Part shown: positions 1-7,299 of the stretch, in pieces
How the letters are laid out: the number at the start of each line of letters is the position of its first letter
Numbering within the stretch: position 1 is the stretch's first letter
Assembly (NCBI GenBank): GCA_002730485.1
Contig: PCAH01000025.1
Coordinates: forward strand, 1 to 14,779
DNA length: 14,779 bases
Direction: 5' to 3'
From: Dehalococcoidia bacterium
Lineage (GTDB): Bacteria; Chloroflexota; Dehalococcoidia; UBA3495
Translations under genes and position numbers: made by a program
The notes under the pieces: generated by a model
Database searches by the model: none
The model's input: the letters and a program-made list of their open reading frames with translations, nothing else
What the model was told of the DNA's origin: nothing

Positions 1-733
1 CCTGATAGAACATGCCCCGGTCGCGGTGTTCGCCCTGCCGGAACTCGCCGTACCCGCGATTGAAACGGGTGGGAGAGACCCAGGTTGAGAGGAAGTCCGC
101 GCCAAAGGACAGTATGAAATTACTGTGTTCCAGATCAAAGTCGGGCATGGTGTCTTGTCCGAAGACATTCTTGACCGCTGCCCGGTAGGTGTTGTTGTCG
201 ATGGACTCAAAGCCCAGGTGCTCACCGCCGATGGCAGAGCTGAACTTGTCAGCCAAGAGGGCCATGTGTCCCCTTAGCGGCTCGGTGATCATGACTGAGG
301 AGCGACCGCGTTCTTGCAGAGCGGTGCGCAGTGCGTCCATACCGTTGGGCTGCCAGGTGATCGGCGTGAACGAGGCTGAGATGCGGGGGCCTCTCCGTCT
401 CAAGGGAGAGGCGATACGGTCCGGATGGTAAAGGGCTTGGAGGCCGGATTCGCAACGGGCGTGAATCTTGCCTTGGTTGGTTGGATAGAAGGGGTTGCCT
501 TGGATCATCTTGGCGCGGCCTTCCATGACCCGAATGACGATACCCTCGCAAGAGGGACAGGTTCGACAGAGGCTGGCGTACCAGTTATCGCTTCCTCGGA
601 CTAGGTCCTCGGGCAACTGGACGGGGCTCTGAATATTCAGTTCTCCGTGTCGGATGCCAAAGCCCTCACAGGCAACGGCTCCCACCGCGCCCAGGCCGGC
701 CCAAGCTAGAAAATTTCGCCGGGTTAGTTTCAT
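1..733 (-). CDS. Tat-exported molybdopterin oxidoreductase / ActB-like subunit (partial)
   Basis: The frame is open from the ATG at 733 to the window edge, about 244 residues, so the C-terminal part is missing. The N-terminus carries a twin-arginine signal (LTRRNFLAW, residues 3-11) followed by a hydrophobic Ala/Gly/Val stretch ending in AVAC, which could be a lipobox. A 4Fe-4S-type segment follows: CRTCPSC near residues 56-62 and a fourth cysteine in ARCESGLQALYHPDR. That layout is typical of the N-terminus of the molybdopterin oxidoreductase superfamily. The usual spacing is CxxCxxxC; here it is CxxCxxC. Lying 37 bases after a pentahaem cytochrome gene, it is best read as the ActB-like subunit of an alternative complex III or a Qrc-type quinol:electron-carrier oxidoreductase. 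ActB proteins are usually around 1000 residues with a fused ferredoxin part, which cannot be seen here. The exact complex is inference; the superfamily is solid. Confidence 0.8.
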   Translation of the reverse strand, partial: MKLTRRNFLAWAGLGAVGAVACEGFGIRHGELNIQSPVQLPEDLVRGSDNWYASLCRTCPSCEGIVIRVMEGRAKMIQGNPFYPTNQGKIHARCESGLQALYHPDRIASPLRRRGPRISASFTPITWQPNGMDALRTALQERGRSSVMITEPLRGHMALLADKFSSAIGGEHLGFESIDNNTYRAAVKNVFGQDTMPDFDLEHSNFILSFGADFLSTWVSPTRFNRGYGEFRQGEHRDRGMFYQ

Positions 734-760
734 CTACCTACTGACCTTTACTTACTGGCC
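733..760 (-). repeat. 14-bp imperfect tandem repeat at the translation start of the molybdopterin gene
   Basis: On the minus strand two copies, GGCCAGTAAGTAAA and GGTCAGTAGGTAGA, lie head to tail and match at 11 of 14 positions. The second copy runs into the ATG. No canonical ribosome site is visible other than the AGG triplets in the copies. The function is unknown and it may be chance. Confidence 0.4.
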
Positions 761-770
761 TTGCAATCCA

Positions 771-1409
771 TTACTTGTGACAGACCGTACAGTCGGTAGG
801 AACGTTATTGTCCTGGTGACAATCCAGGCAGGTTCCCATCTTTAGAGACTGGCCGGTCTTGGGCTGTACTTCCACTTTGTTTGCGACGTCGCCGTGACAG
901 ATGGTGCAGGTCAAAGCGACATCCGGGGTTTCTGTTATCTCTTCGCCGTTGATTCCGTATTTGACCGGAATATCTTCGTCGGTGAAGTACCTGATATGGG
1001 CTTCATGGATGAAGCGAACATGATCTGGGAGCCGGTGGACCCGTTCCCAGTCGATTGGCGTATCTGAGGAGAAGGCGTCGCGAACTTTCTGAATCTCCGC
1101 AGCGGAGTTGGCGCTGGTGGTGGGGGATCCGCCATCGATCTCTTGATGGCAGAACAGGCATTGTTCCACGGCTGGGACGGTGGCGGCCTCACCCTTGGTG
1201 ACGTTCCGGTGGCAGAACTCGCACTGGATGTTGTTATCGGCGACGTGAACGGTGTGAGGGAAGGCCACGGGCTGGGCCGGTGCGTTACCTAATCCAAAAG
1301 GAGGGTTTGAAAACCAGGAGATAAGAAGAACAACCAGGATAAATCCCATGATTACGGTGACGACTCCACCCGCAACCATCAAGGGCAGCATTTTCCGACT
1401 TGGCATCAT
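771..1409 (-). CDS. Membrane-anchored pentahaem cytochrome c (ActA-like)
   Basis: This 212-residue protein has one N-terminal transmembrane anchor (about residues 9-33) and five CxxCH haem-attachment motifs at C63, C84, C168, C194 and C207, so it is a pentahaem c-type cytochrome facing outside the membrane. Extra histidines in FPHTVH (52, 55) and in VHRLPDHVRFIHEAHI (residues 124-139) are candidate distal ligands. That last segment resembles the ActA family of alternative complex III. The family passes electrons from quinol oxidation to periplasmic carriers or a terminal oxidase. The gene sits between a small membrane protein (67 bases upstream) and the molybdopterin subunit (37 bases downstream), all on one strand. 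Two adjacent ATG codons (1409 and 1406) could start it; no strong ribosome site separates them. A Qrc- or NrfH-related cytochrome is the alternative, but five haems with this neighbour favours ActA. Confidence 0.85.
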   Translation of the reverse strand: MMPSRKMLPLMVAGGVVTVIMGFILVVLLISWFSNPPFGLGNAPAQPVAFPHTVHVADNNIQCEFCHRNVTKGEAATVPAVEQCLFCHQEIDGGSPTTSANSAAEIQKVRDAFSSDTPIDWERVHRLPDHVRFIHEAHIRYFTDEDIPVKYGINGEEITETPDVALTCTICHGDVANKVEVQPKTGQSLKMGTCLDCHQDNNVPTDCTVCHK

Positions 1410-1476
1410 CTAGTTAGTTGTTCCGTTCATTGGTTTCGTTGAGTTTCTCGTAGATTATTGGTCAGACTGGACTGGT

Positions 1477-1773
1477 CTAGATGAAGACCCTGGGCCAGAT
1501 GTTCTGTACATCCAACTGAGCGTTGATGCCCAAGATCAAGATGACCACGCCAGCGGCGAATGCGATGGCAGCTATGCCAGTGAGAGGCAACCTTGCCTTG
1601 TGGGCTGATTCAGAGAGTTGCCCAGTGATGATCAATGATGGGATCAATGCGTGGGCAATCAACAGTGTGATACCAAATGTCAGGACAATGGGAAGGTAGA
1701 TCCAAAACCATTGCAAGAACATATGGATGTTGTGCCAATCGGTGCTCGTTAGTGCTTTAGGGTCTTCGAACAT
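1477..1773 (-). CDS. Small two-helix membrane protein at head of the respiratory operon
   Basis: This 98-residue protein has two clear hydrophobic segments (about residues 22-47 and 66-86) joined by a short polar loop. The N-terminus is rich in aromatic residues (WHNIHMFLQWFWIY). I do not recognise the family. It is the first gene downstream of a good sigma-70-type promoter and 67 bases ahead of the pentahaem cytochrome gene, so it is probably an accessory or small integral subunit of the same quinol-oxidising complex. H14 and H17 in the first segment could bind haem or contact quinone, but this is speculation. The start codon is the only early ATG, with a weak GAAGAG-like ribosome site a few bases upstream. 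Confidence 0.65.
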   Translation of the reverse strand: MFEDPKALTSTDWHNIHMFLQWFWIYLPIVLTFGITLLIAHALIPSLIITGQLSESAHKARLPLTGIAAIAFAAGVVILILGINAQLDVQNIWPRVFI

Positions 1774-1865
1774 TGATTCTCTTCGGTGATATTACTTGCC
1801 GATCTTACACGCTTTCTCGCTAATGATTTCGCGCGTAAAAATACCTCGTGTTTGAGGCCAGGTGA

Positions 1866-1894
1866 AAAATATCACAACAGGAAATTGGTGTCAA
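1866..1894 (-). promoter_or_regulatory. Sigma-70-like promoter of the respiratory operon
   Basis: On the minus strand TTGACA (1894-1889), a 17-nt spacer and TATTTT (1871-1866) form a near-consensus promoter. Transcription would start near 1858 and leave a leader of about 85 nt before the ATG at 1773. Confidence 0.6.
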
Positions 1895-2039
1895 GAGATT
1901 TTAGCTATGGCTACGCGTAAAATCTGGCTCACCGCAGCGAGATAAGCCGGGCCTCGATTTCTGCCCAGATATGGGCTCTCTTTCCCTGTTTCGTTCACAA
2001 CTTTGTGTCAGTCATCGTAAGGGTATGATCCAGCCCTTT

Positions 2040-2942
2040 TTATGCAGGTCGATTGTTGTTGAACCAGTCGACAACCTCGGATCCAGTCGCGGTCCATACG
2101 GCATCGTGGCCCATGATGTGCCCAAGAGCATCCTCAAGATACCCGATGCGGAAGGGCTGGCCGATCAACCACGGGTGCAGGTTGATGGTCAGCAAGCGAC
2201 CATTCTCTGCGCCGTCCTCGTACATGACATCAAACCCCTCGCGGATGGACCGGGCGTAGCGCTCGATGGTCACGCGTCGGGTAGACATGGTGAACAAGTC
2301 ATCCATCTCCAGCATGCTAGGCAGAGCGGTCAGGCCGTCCCTCATGGGGTAGGGTTGTTCATCGTTGACCCAGTCACAGACGTAGTCGACGCCTGCCCGC
2401 CTCAGCAGATCGGGTGTGCGGTCTGATTCTCCGTAGTCAGTACCGAACCAGCCTCTAGGCGTCTTGCCGCTGGCCTTCTCCATCTTCTCAATAGAAGAGC
2501 GGATGAAGATGGTCTCGGATTCCTCGGACATCAAACTCGAGATCATCTGGGTTCCGGAGACACCGTGGGCGATGATCTCGCAGCCCCGGTCTTGGCAGTG
2601 TTTCACCAGGTAGGGGTAGCCTTCTGCTGTCTGGGTGTCCATGGCGACGGTGGACTTGATGCCCAGGCGTTCTAGGGCGTCCAGCACGCGGAAGATGCCG
2701 ACCCGGTGCCCGTACTCCCTGTGGGAGAAGCGCGGGTAGTCTGGGAATGGCCTTACGCCCAAGCCCCCGGCTTGGTCAGCGGAGTAGGCACCTTCAGGCA
2801 GCTCCCATTCGGTGTGTTCTAGAGTGATTATCACGCACAGAGCTACTCTTGCATCGTTGGGCCAGCTAAGTTTTCCTCGGGTGGTAATGGGTGACCATTC
2901 GTGGTGCGGATGGTCCATCCCTTCTCGTCGTTCACCTGGCAT
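2040..2942 (-). CDS. Polysaccharide deacetylase / PuuE-fold hydrolase (paralogue 1)
   Basis: This 300-residue protein has the NodB-homology layout: a beta strand ending in E42-H43 (ITLEHTEWEL) where deacetylases carry their Asp pair, AHG with H126, the segment RTPDLLRRAGVDY, and a C-terminal NLHPWLIGQP with H256. The usual second metal histidine (H-x3-H) is absent: position 130 is Gly. PuuE-type allantoinases are established members of this fold that open cyclic amides, so a C-N hydrolase acting on a small molecule is as likely as a sugar deacetylase. No signal peptide is visible, so it should be cytoplasmic. The ATG at 2942 has GAGGGGAG 8 bases upstream. The stop of its paralogue lies 40 bases upstream, so the two form an operon. 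Fold assignment is firm, substrate unknown. Confidence 0.8.
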   Translation of the reverse strand: MPGERREGMDHPHHEWSPITTRGKLSWPNDARVALCVIITLEHTEWELPEGAYSADQAGGLGVRPFPDYPRFSHREYGHRVGIFRVLDALERLGIKSTVAMDTQTAEGYPYLVKHCQDRGCEIIAHGVSGTQMISSLMSEESETIFIRSSIEKMEKASGKTPRGWFGTDYGESDRTPDLLRRAGVDYVCDWVNDEQPYPMRDGLTALPSMLEMDDLFTMSTRRVTIERYARSIREGFDVMYEDGAENGRLLTINLHPWLIGQPFRIGYLEDALGHIMGHDAVWTATGSEVVDWFNNNRPA

Positions 2943-2982
2943 GGGTCAATCTCCCCTCGCCTAAGATTTTGAATTTAATCGC

Positions 2983-3894
2983 CTAGACCTGGTACTTCTT
3001 GTTGTCTGCCACCGCTTGGTCGTAGTAATTCTTGAGGTAGTACTTGGTTATATCGTCCGCGGTGGTCAGCCAGATTTCGTCATGTCCGGTTATGTAGCTG
3101 AGGATGTCGTCCAGGTACTTTATCCGGTTGGGTTGGCCGGTCAAGAAGGGGTGGAGGGCTATGCACATCACCCGGCCGCTCTCGGCTCCCTCTTTGTATA
3201 GCTGGTCAAACTGCCGTTTGCAGATCTCTGCAAAGTATTCGGCTTCGTAGTTCCCCCTGAACAACGGTGAATCGTTCAATTCTATGGAATAAGGGACCGA
3301 GATCAGCTTGTTGTCTGAGTTCACATTGATGGGCACGGGCTGGTCGTCGTGCATCCAGTCTGTGTGGTAGGTCAGACCGGCCTCAGCCATCAAGTCAGGA
3401 GTACGGACTGTGCCTGAGATGGCAGGGCCAAGCATTCCGTTCAGTTTCTTTCCGGTGTATCTCTTTACGGTCTCGATGTTGTCCCGGTAGAACTCCCGCT
3501 CTTCAGCCTCGGTATAGGCATAAAGGTAACGGGTGTTGTAGATGCCGTGGGTCATGTAATCCCAGTCCCGGTCGACCATGGCCTTACGGATCTCCGGAAA
3601 ATGTTCCAACACGGCCAGGTTCAATGAGACGCAGCTGCGGATCTTGTACTGATCCAAGACCTCCAGCATCCGCCAGAACCCGACCCGGTTGCCGTAATCA
3701 CGGTAGGAGTACTGTTGGACATCGGGATACGGTGTGCGCGGCCAGGGGTCGCGTGGTCCATACTTGATGGGCATGTATTCATAGTGCTCAACGTTGGGGG
3801 CGATCCACAATGCCACCCTTTCACCGTTGGGCCATTTGATGGGCGGACGCTCGATTATGGGGTTGTAATCCACTCGATGCGGAGGTAGGGACAT
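2983..3894 (-). CDS. Polysaccharide deacetylase / PuuE-fold hydrolase (paralogue 2)
   Basis: This 303-residue protein is a paralogue of the next gene. Shared features are WPNGERVAL, E36-H37, RDYGNRVG, THG with H116, RTPDLMAEAGL, DWMHDDQP, ALHPFLTGQPNRIKYL with H248, and the closing GHDEIW. As in its partner, the second His of H-x3-H is missing (N120). The frame could extend to 3957, but the ATG at 3894 is preceded by AGGAGG at 9-base spacing, and the extra 21 residues look unlike the family, so 3894 is chosen. It is the first gene of the pair, has its own promoter, and diverges from the monooxygenase across a 201-base spacer. The pair may act as a hetero-oligomer or on successive substrates; this is inference. 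Confidence 0.8.
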   Translation of the reverse strand: MSLPPHRVDYNPIIERPPIKWPNGERVALWIAPNVEHYEYMPIKYGPRDPWPRTPYPDVQQYSYRDYGNRVGFWRMLEVLDQYKIRSCVSLNLAVLEHFPEIRKAMVDRDWDYMTHGIYNTRYLYAYTEAEEREFYRDNIETVKRYTGKKLNGMLGPAISGTVRTPDLMAEAGLTYHTDWMHDDQPVPINVNSDNKLISVPYSIELNDSPLFRGNYEAEYFAEICKRQFDQLYKEGAESGRVMCIALHPFLTGQPNRIKYLDDILSYITGHDEIWLTTADDITKYYLKNYYDQAVADNKKYQV

Positions 3895-3922
3895 CTCAAT
3901 GGGCCTCCTGAGAAAAGTATGC

Positions 3923-3943
3923 CTGGCCGTGACGTGAGGCCAG
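3923..3943. promoter_or_regulatory. Candidate operator palindrome CTGGCC-N9-GGCCAG
   Basis: Perfect 6-bp arms lie at 3923-3928 and 3938-3943. The right arm touches the -10 box and the centre covers the expected transcription start of the deacetylase operon, where a repressor would block initiation. The spacer GTGACGTGA is itself partly symmetric. No regulator gene is nearby. Confidence 0.4.
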
Positions 3944-3970
3944 ACTAGGGGAAACATCTACCGCTGTCAA
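3942..3970 (-). promoter_or_regulatory. Promoter of the deacetylase-like operon
   Basis: On the minus strand TTGACA (3970-3965), a 17-nt spacer and TAGTCT (3947-3942). The -35 box is perfect and the -10 box weak (3 of 6), which would suit a regulated promoter. The leader to the ATG at 3894 is about 40 nt. Confidence 0.5.
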
Positions 3971-4095
3971 TCGTATCTGGACCTTACGATGCGTCGAAAA
4001 GGCAGACTCTAGTAAAACAGGAGAGATTACCGCAGAATGTCGGCTAACAAAATCGGGGAACTCGTACCGGCTCAGGACTGACAGGAGGATAGCTG

Positions 4096-5547
4096 ATGCC
4101 AGCTAGAACGGGTAAGCAATATATCGAGGGACTCAAGGAAAGGCCGCCCACCCTGTATATGGCTGGCAAACAGGTCAAGGACCCCACCACCCAGCCCGGG
4201 CTCATGGGCGGGATCAAAACTCTGGCCCGGTTGTACGACCTGCAACATGATCCGGTGGTCGGAAAAGACATGACCTATGAGTCACCTACCACCGGAGACC
4301 AGGTGGGTCTCTCGTTTTTGACCCCCAAGACCCACGAAGACTTGGACCGTAGGCATCAGATGATGCGGAACTGGGCCAAGATCACCTGCGGGATGATGGG
4401 CCGGACTCCGGATTTCTTGAACGTGAGCCTGATGTCCATGGCCGCGGCGGGTAAATTCTTTGGCCAGAACCGCCCTGAGTTTGAGAAGAACATCCAGGAC
4501 TATTACGAGATGGTCCGTGAGAAAGACCTGGTACTGACCCACACGCTGGTCAATATCCAGAGGAACCGCTCCGGCGCGGCCACTGCGCTGGACGATTCTT
4601 TGGATGTGGCCTTGTCGGTGGTGAAAGAGACTGACGAGGGGATCATCGTGAACGGGGCCAGGGTGCTGGCAACCCTACCCATCGCCGATGAGATCGCCGT
4701 CTACCCGGCGCGTTCCCACCGTCTGCCCACCGGAGCACCCGGTCGGACATCGTTTGCATTTGCCCTCCCCTGTGATGCCCCCGGGTTGAAGTTTCAATGC
4801 CGTGAACCCTTTGACCTGCAACGCTCCAGCTTTGACCACCCCTTGGGTTCACGGTTTGAAGAGATGGACGCCCTGGCCTTCTTCGATAACGTGTTAGTTC
4901 CTTGGGAGCGGGTCTTCCTGTACGGGGATGTGGATATGTGCAACAACATGTCTCTGACCACCCACCAGTACCTGCACTCTGGCCATCAGGTTGTCACCAA
5001 GAATGTGGTGAAGTGTGAGTTCATCCTGGGGCTGGCAAACCTGATGGTCGAGACTTTGGGTTCGGGCGAAGCGCCCCAGGTCCATGGCATGATGGCGGAG
5101 ATCATCGAGAACCTGGAAATCACCAAGGCCCTGTTGCGGGCGGCTGAAGTGGATGCCGAGTTGGACGAGTGGGGCGTGATGTGTCCGGTGGATATCTCGC
5201 TGATGGTGGCCCGCCAGCAGTTCATCAAGATGTACCCAAGGATGGGGGAAATACTCCATCTGCTGGGTTCCAGCAGCTTGATGGCCCTACCCACCGAAGA
5301 GGATTTCAGTGGCCCCATAGCCGAAGACATAGACCGCTATCTGGAGACTGATTTCTCTAATGCTAAAGATAGGGTCAGGCTGTTCCGGCTGGCCTGGGAT
5401 ACCTGCTGCAGCGCGTTTGGCTCGCGGCAGATACTGTATGAGCGGTTTTTCCAAGGGGACAGAAACCGCAACGTGGTGCTGATGAACTCCCGCTACGACA
5501 GAGAACCAATGAGCCAGTTCGTTAAGGATTTTCTAAACCAGGAGTAG
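4096..5547 (+). CDS. HpaB-type FADH2-dependent monooxygenase, oxygenase component
   Basis: This 483-residue protein is full length for the 4-hydroxyphenylacetate 3-hydroxylase (HpaB) family. It has the family segments GRTPDFL (R103), DLVLTHTLVNIQRNRS (H149), and EEMDALAFFDNVLVPWERV near the middle. In the characterised Thermus enzyme the substrate contacts are Arg100, Tyr104 and His142. By alignment R103 and H149 are kept, while the Tyr position appears to be Phe (F107), so the substrate may differ. The related 4-hydroxybutyryl-CoA dehydratases bind a 4Fe-4S cluster through several cysteines; that set is not evident here. A flavin reductase partner (HpaC) is not in the window. The ATG at 4096 has AGGAGG at 7-base spacing. 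It is divergent from the two deacetylase-like hydrolases, suggesting one catabolic module. Family firm, substrate unknown. Confidence 0.85.
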   Translation: MPARTGKQYIEGLKERPPTLYMAGKQVKDPTTQPGLMGGIKTLARLYDLQHDPVVGKDMTYESPTTGDQVGLSFLTPKTHEDLDRRHQMMRNWAKITCGMMGRTPDFLNVSLMSMAAAGKFFGQNRPEFEKNIQDYYEMVREKDLVLTHTLVNIQRNRSGAATALDDSLDVALSVVKETDEGIIVNGARVLATLPIADEIAVYPARSHRLPTGAPGRTSFAFALPCDAPGLKFQCREPFDLQRSSFDHPLGSRFEEMDALAFFDNVLVPWERVFLYGDVDMCNNMSLTTHQYLHSGHQVVTKNVVKCEFILGLANLMVETLGSGEAPQVHGMMAEIIENLEITKALLRAAEVDAELDEWGVMCPVDISLMVARQQFIKMYPRMGEILHLLGSSSLMALPTEEDFSGPIAEDIDRYLETDFSNAKDRVRLFRLAWDTCCSAFGSRQILYERFFQGDRNRNVVLMNSRYDREPMSQFVKDFLNQE

Positions 5548-5592
5548 GAACTGAAGGGCGTCGATCATGTCTCAGGAGCAATTCTCCGAGAC

Positions 5593-5670
5593 TGTCATCC
5601 TGAGGAGTAAAACGACGAAGGGTCTACCAAATTGCGGTTTGGCAGACCCTTCGGCAAGCTCAGGGTGACA
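5593..5670. repeat. Palindromic dispersed-repeat-like element
   Basis: A 78-base imperfect palindrome. The outer arms are TGTCATCCTGAG and CTCAGGGTGACA. The inner hairpin has CGAAGGGTCT (5616-5625) pairing with AGACCCTTCG (5644-5653), one A/C mismatch, then CCAAA with TTTGG around the loop TTGCGG. The TGTCA-CCTGAG plus GAAGGGTCT pattern resembles short palindromic repeats scattered through many bacterial genomes. It lies between convergent genes and could also stop transcription, but no T-run follows. Confidence 0.65.
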
Positions 5671-5725
5671 TTTGCGGTGGAGTCTTTTGTTAGCGGAGTT
5701 AAGCCTTGTCTGAAGGACGGAACAA

Positions 5726-5764
5726 AGCCCCTTCTCCCCCTGGGAGAAGGTTGGGATGGGGGCT
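5726..5764. repeat. Second palindromic element (CCTTCTCCC-CCT-GGGAGAAGG)
   Basis: A perfect 9-bp stem with a 3-base loop (5730-5738 and 5742-5750) is followed by TTGGGATGGGGGCT, whose GGGGCT can pair with AGCCCC at 5726-5731. The CTCTCCC/GGGAGAGGGTTGGG style is a familiar intergenic repeat in other genomes. It sits 32 bases beyond the stop of the convergent transporter gene. Confidence 0.5.
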
Positions 5765-5796
5765 AATCCTTGTCATCATCCTTTTTGAACAGGGAC

Positions 5797-7125
5797 TTAG
5801 TCGTCCGCCGTCGCCGTGCCCAGGTTCGGGTTAACCTGAGGTTCTTCCTGCGGCAGGTCGTCTTCCCAGTTGGGAATCAGTACATGAGACGTATCGTCCA
5901 GCATACTGATGACCACCACGCCAAAGGCGCTGAACCCTACAGACAGGGCCATCACCACGTTGAAAGACCCCGTCGCATAGACCACCAGTCCGGCCAAACC
6001 CGTTGCCACGGCGTGACCCATCAACGCGCCCGTGGTCTGCCAGCCGTAGACCGTCCCCATCGGGCCTTCCCCGAAGTACTGACGGTTGATGACTAGATAA
6101 CCTGTCCACTCCCCGCCAAACCCGATCCCGAAGACCGCTGCGAATAGGTAAAAAGCCCAGGCGTCATGGGACCAAAAGAGCATGAACACTGTGATGGCCT
6201 GAATGGACAGGCTGGCGGCCATCATCTTTCGAGTCCCATAGGCCTCTGCCATGATCGGCGTCACGATACGACTGATAACGCTTATCAGGGCGATGATGGT
6301 CAGGATTATACCGGCTTGGGCCAATGACGAGAATGCCCCACGTTCAAAAGCCATGGGGATGACGTAGATCAGGACGGTGCCGTGCCCGGCACAGCCCAGG
6401 GCATGGATCAATGGCAGGTTCCAGAAAGGCTTGGTACTACGAGTGTGTTGGTTGAATACCTTCTGGCGCATCCGATCGACGGTCTTATCTCTGACGACCG
6501 GTGGCGGATCCGTTGGCCTGGCCCCGTAAGGCTGGATTCCTATGTCGGCTGGTTTGCTCCTCATCAAGGGGACCAAGCAGAGCATGATACCCCCGCCAAC
6601 GGATCCAATGAGCATGAAGGTGGATTGCCAGCCGAGCGCTTCTATGAACCCACCCATGGCCGGGGCCATGACGGCGGTTCCCGCGCCTCCCGCGCCCCAG
6701 AGAAGGCCCACTCCCAGTCCCAACCGCCTACGGAACCAGCCGCTCACCGCTGCCATCAGGGGGACCATGGCCAGGGATTGGGTGAGGGACAGCAGAATCC
6801 CGAAGAAGATGAAGAAGTGCCAAATCTCGGTCACCTGGCTCAGCAGGAACATGCTGATGATGTACATGGTCGCTGCAGCTAGAAGCATCCGTCGTGAGCC
6901 GTAGCGGTCGCCCAGCCAGCCTGTGATCGGGGCATACATCGCGCCGAATAGGTAGTAGCTGGCGATGACCATGCCGATGGTGCCCAGGCTCCAGCTAAAT
7001 TCCCCGTTGGGATCATTCAGTGGCGGAACCATGATTCCGGCAGCCATGCTGATGGAACTGGCGAAGATCTGGACGGTGGCCAGGATGCCGATAATGATCC
7101 AACTGTAGTGGATGCCGAAGGGCAT
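5797..7125 (-). CDS. MFS transporter (monocarboxylate/oxalate-formate-like)
   Basis: A 442-residue polytopic membrane protein with about 12 hydrophobic segments in two halves, split by a charged cytoplasmic loop (around residues 195-235 of the shorter form). The MFS signature is present in the loop between helices 2 and 3 (GWLGDRYGSRRML). The opening HYSWIIIG and the overall spacing suggest the monocarboxylate/oxalate-formate branch, so a small carboxylate is a reasonable guess. The frame is open upstream only as far as a TTG at 7170, directly after an in-frame stop; neither that TTG nor the ATG at 7125 has a strong ribosome site, so the start is uncertain (TTG would give 457 residues). It is convergent with the monooxygenase gene and has its own putative promoter. 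Confidence 0.85.
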   Translation of the reverse strand: MPFGIHYSWIIIGILATVQIFASSISMAAGIMVPPLNDPNGEFSWSLGTIGMVIASYYLFGAMYAPITGWLGDRYGSRRMLLAAATMYIISMFLLSQVTEIWHFFIFFGILLSLTQSLAMVPLMAAVSGWFRRRLGLGVGLLWGAGGAGTAVMAPAMGGFIEALGWQSTFMLIGSVGGGIMLCLVPLMRSKPADIGIQPYGARPTDPPPVVRDKTVDRMRQKVFNQHTRSTKPFWNLPLIHALGCAGHGTVLIYVIPMAFERGAFSSLAQAGIILTIIALISVISRIVTPIMAEAYGTRKMMAASLSIQAITVFMLFWSHDAWAFYLFAAVFGIGFGGEWTGYLVINRQYFGEGPMGTVYGWQTTGALMGHAVATGLAGLVVYATGSFNVVMALSVGFSAFGVVVISMLDDTSHVLIPNWEDDLPQEEPQVNPNLGTATADD

Positions 7126-7188
7126 ATTACCAGCTGAGAAGCCCAATTTTGGTCTAACTGGAAGAGCCAACTACCTAATACCGCCTGT

Positions 7189-7207
7189 CTGGAATATGAA
7201 ATTCCAG
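7189..7207. promoter_or_regulatory. Candidate operator CTGGAAT-N5-ATTCCAG
   Basis: Perfect 7-bp inverted arms (7189-7195 and 7201-7207) around ATGAA. It begins where transcription from the nearer TATAAT would start and lies ahead of the transporter start, a typical position for a repressor site. Confidence 0.45.
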
Positions 7208-7213
7208 TAGATG

Positions 7214-7246
7214 ATTATATTTCGTATGAAGAACGCTCGCATTATA
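7214..7246 (-). promoter_or_regulatory. Two consensus -10 boxes upstream of the MFS gene
   Basis: On the minus strand two perfect TATAAT hexamers occur at 7246-7241 and 7219-7214 in a short AT-rich patch between coding regions. Neither has a convincing -35 box at 16-18 bases, so activator dependence or only one functional box is possible. They suggest the transporter is transcribed separately from the 8657-7300 operon. Confidence 0.4.
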
Positions 7247-7299
7247 GCGAAAGACCGCCACTTGCACAGGCCACGGCTGAACGGGTTGCCGAAACAGTA

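Noticed and set aside
1971..2426. 151-residue plus-strand frame
   Set aside because: Antisense to the deacetylase-fold gene, with no motif and no ribosome site.
3895..3957. Longer N-terminus for the second deacetylase-like protein
   Set aside because: It would overlap the promoter and operator, and AGGAGG directly supports the start at 3894.
4096..5547. 4-hydroxybutyryl-CoA dehydratase instead of an HpaB monooxygenase
   Set aside because: The same superfamily, but the set of cysteines that bind the 4Fe-4S cluster in the dehydratase is not evident, while the HpaB substrate-side Arg and His are present.
6382..6882. 166-residue plus-strand frame inside the transporter
   Set aside because: Low-complexity His/Pro/Gln-rich translation antisense to clear transmembrane coding sequence; a shadow.
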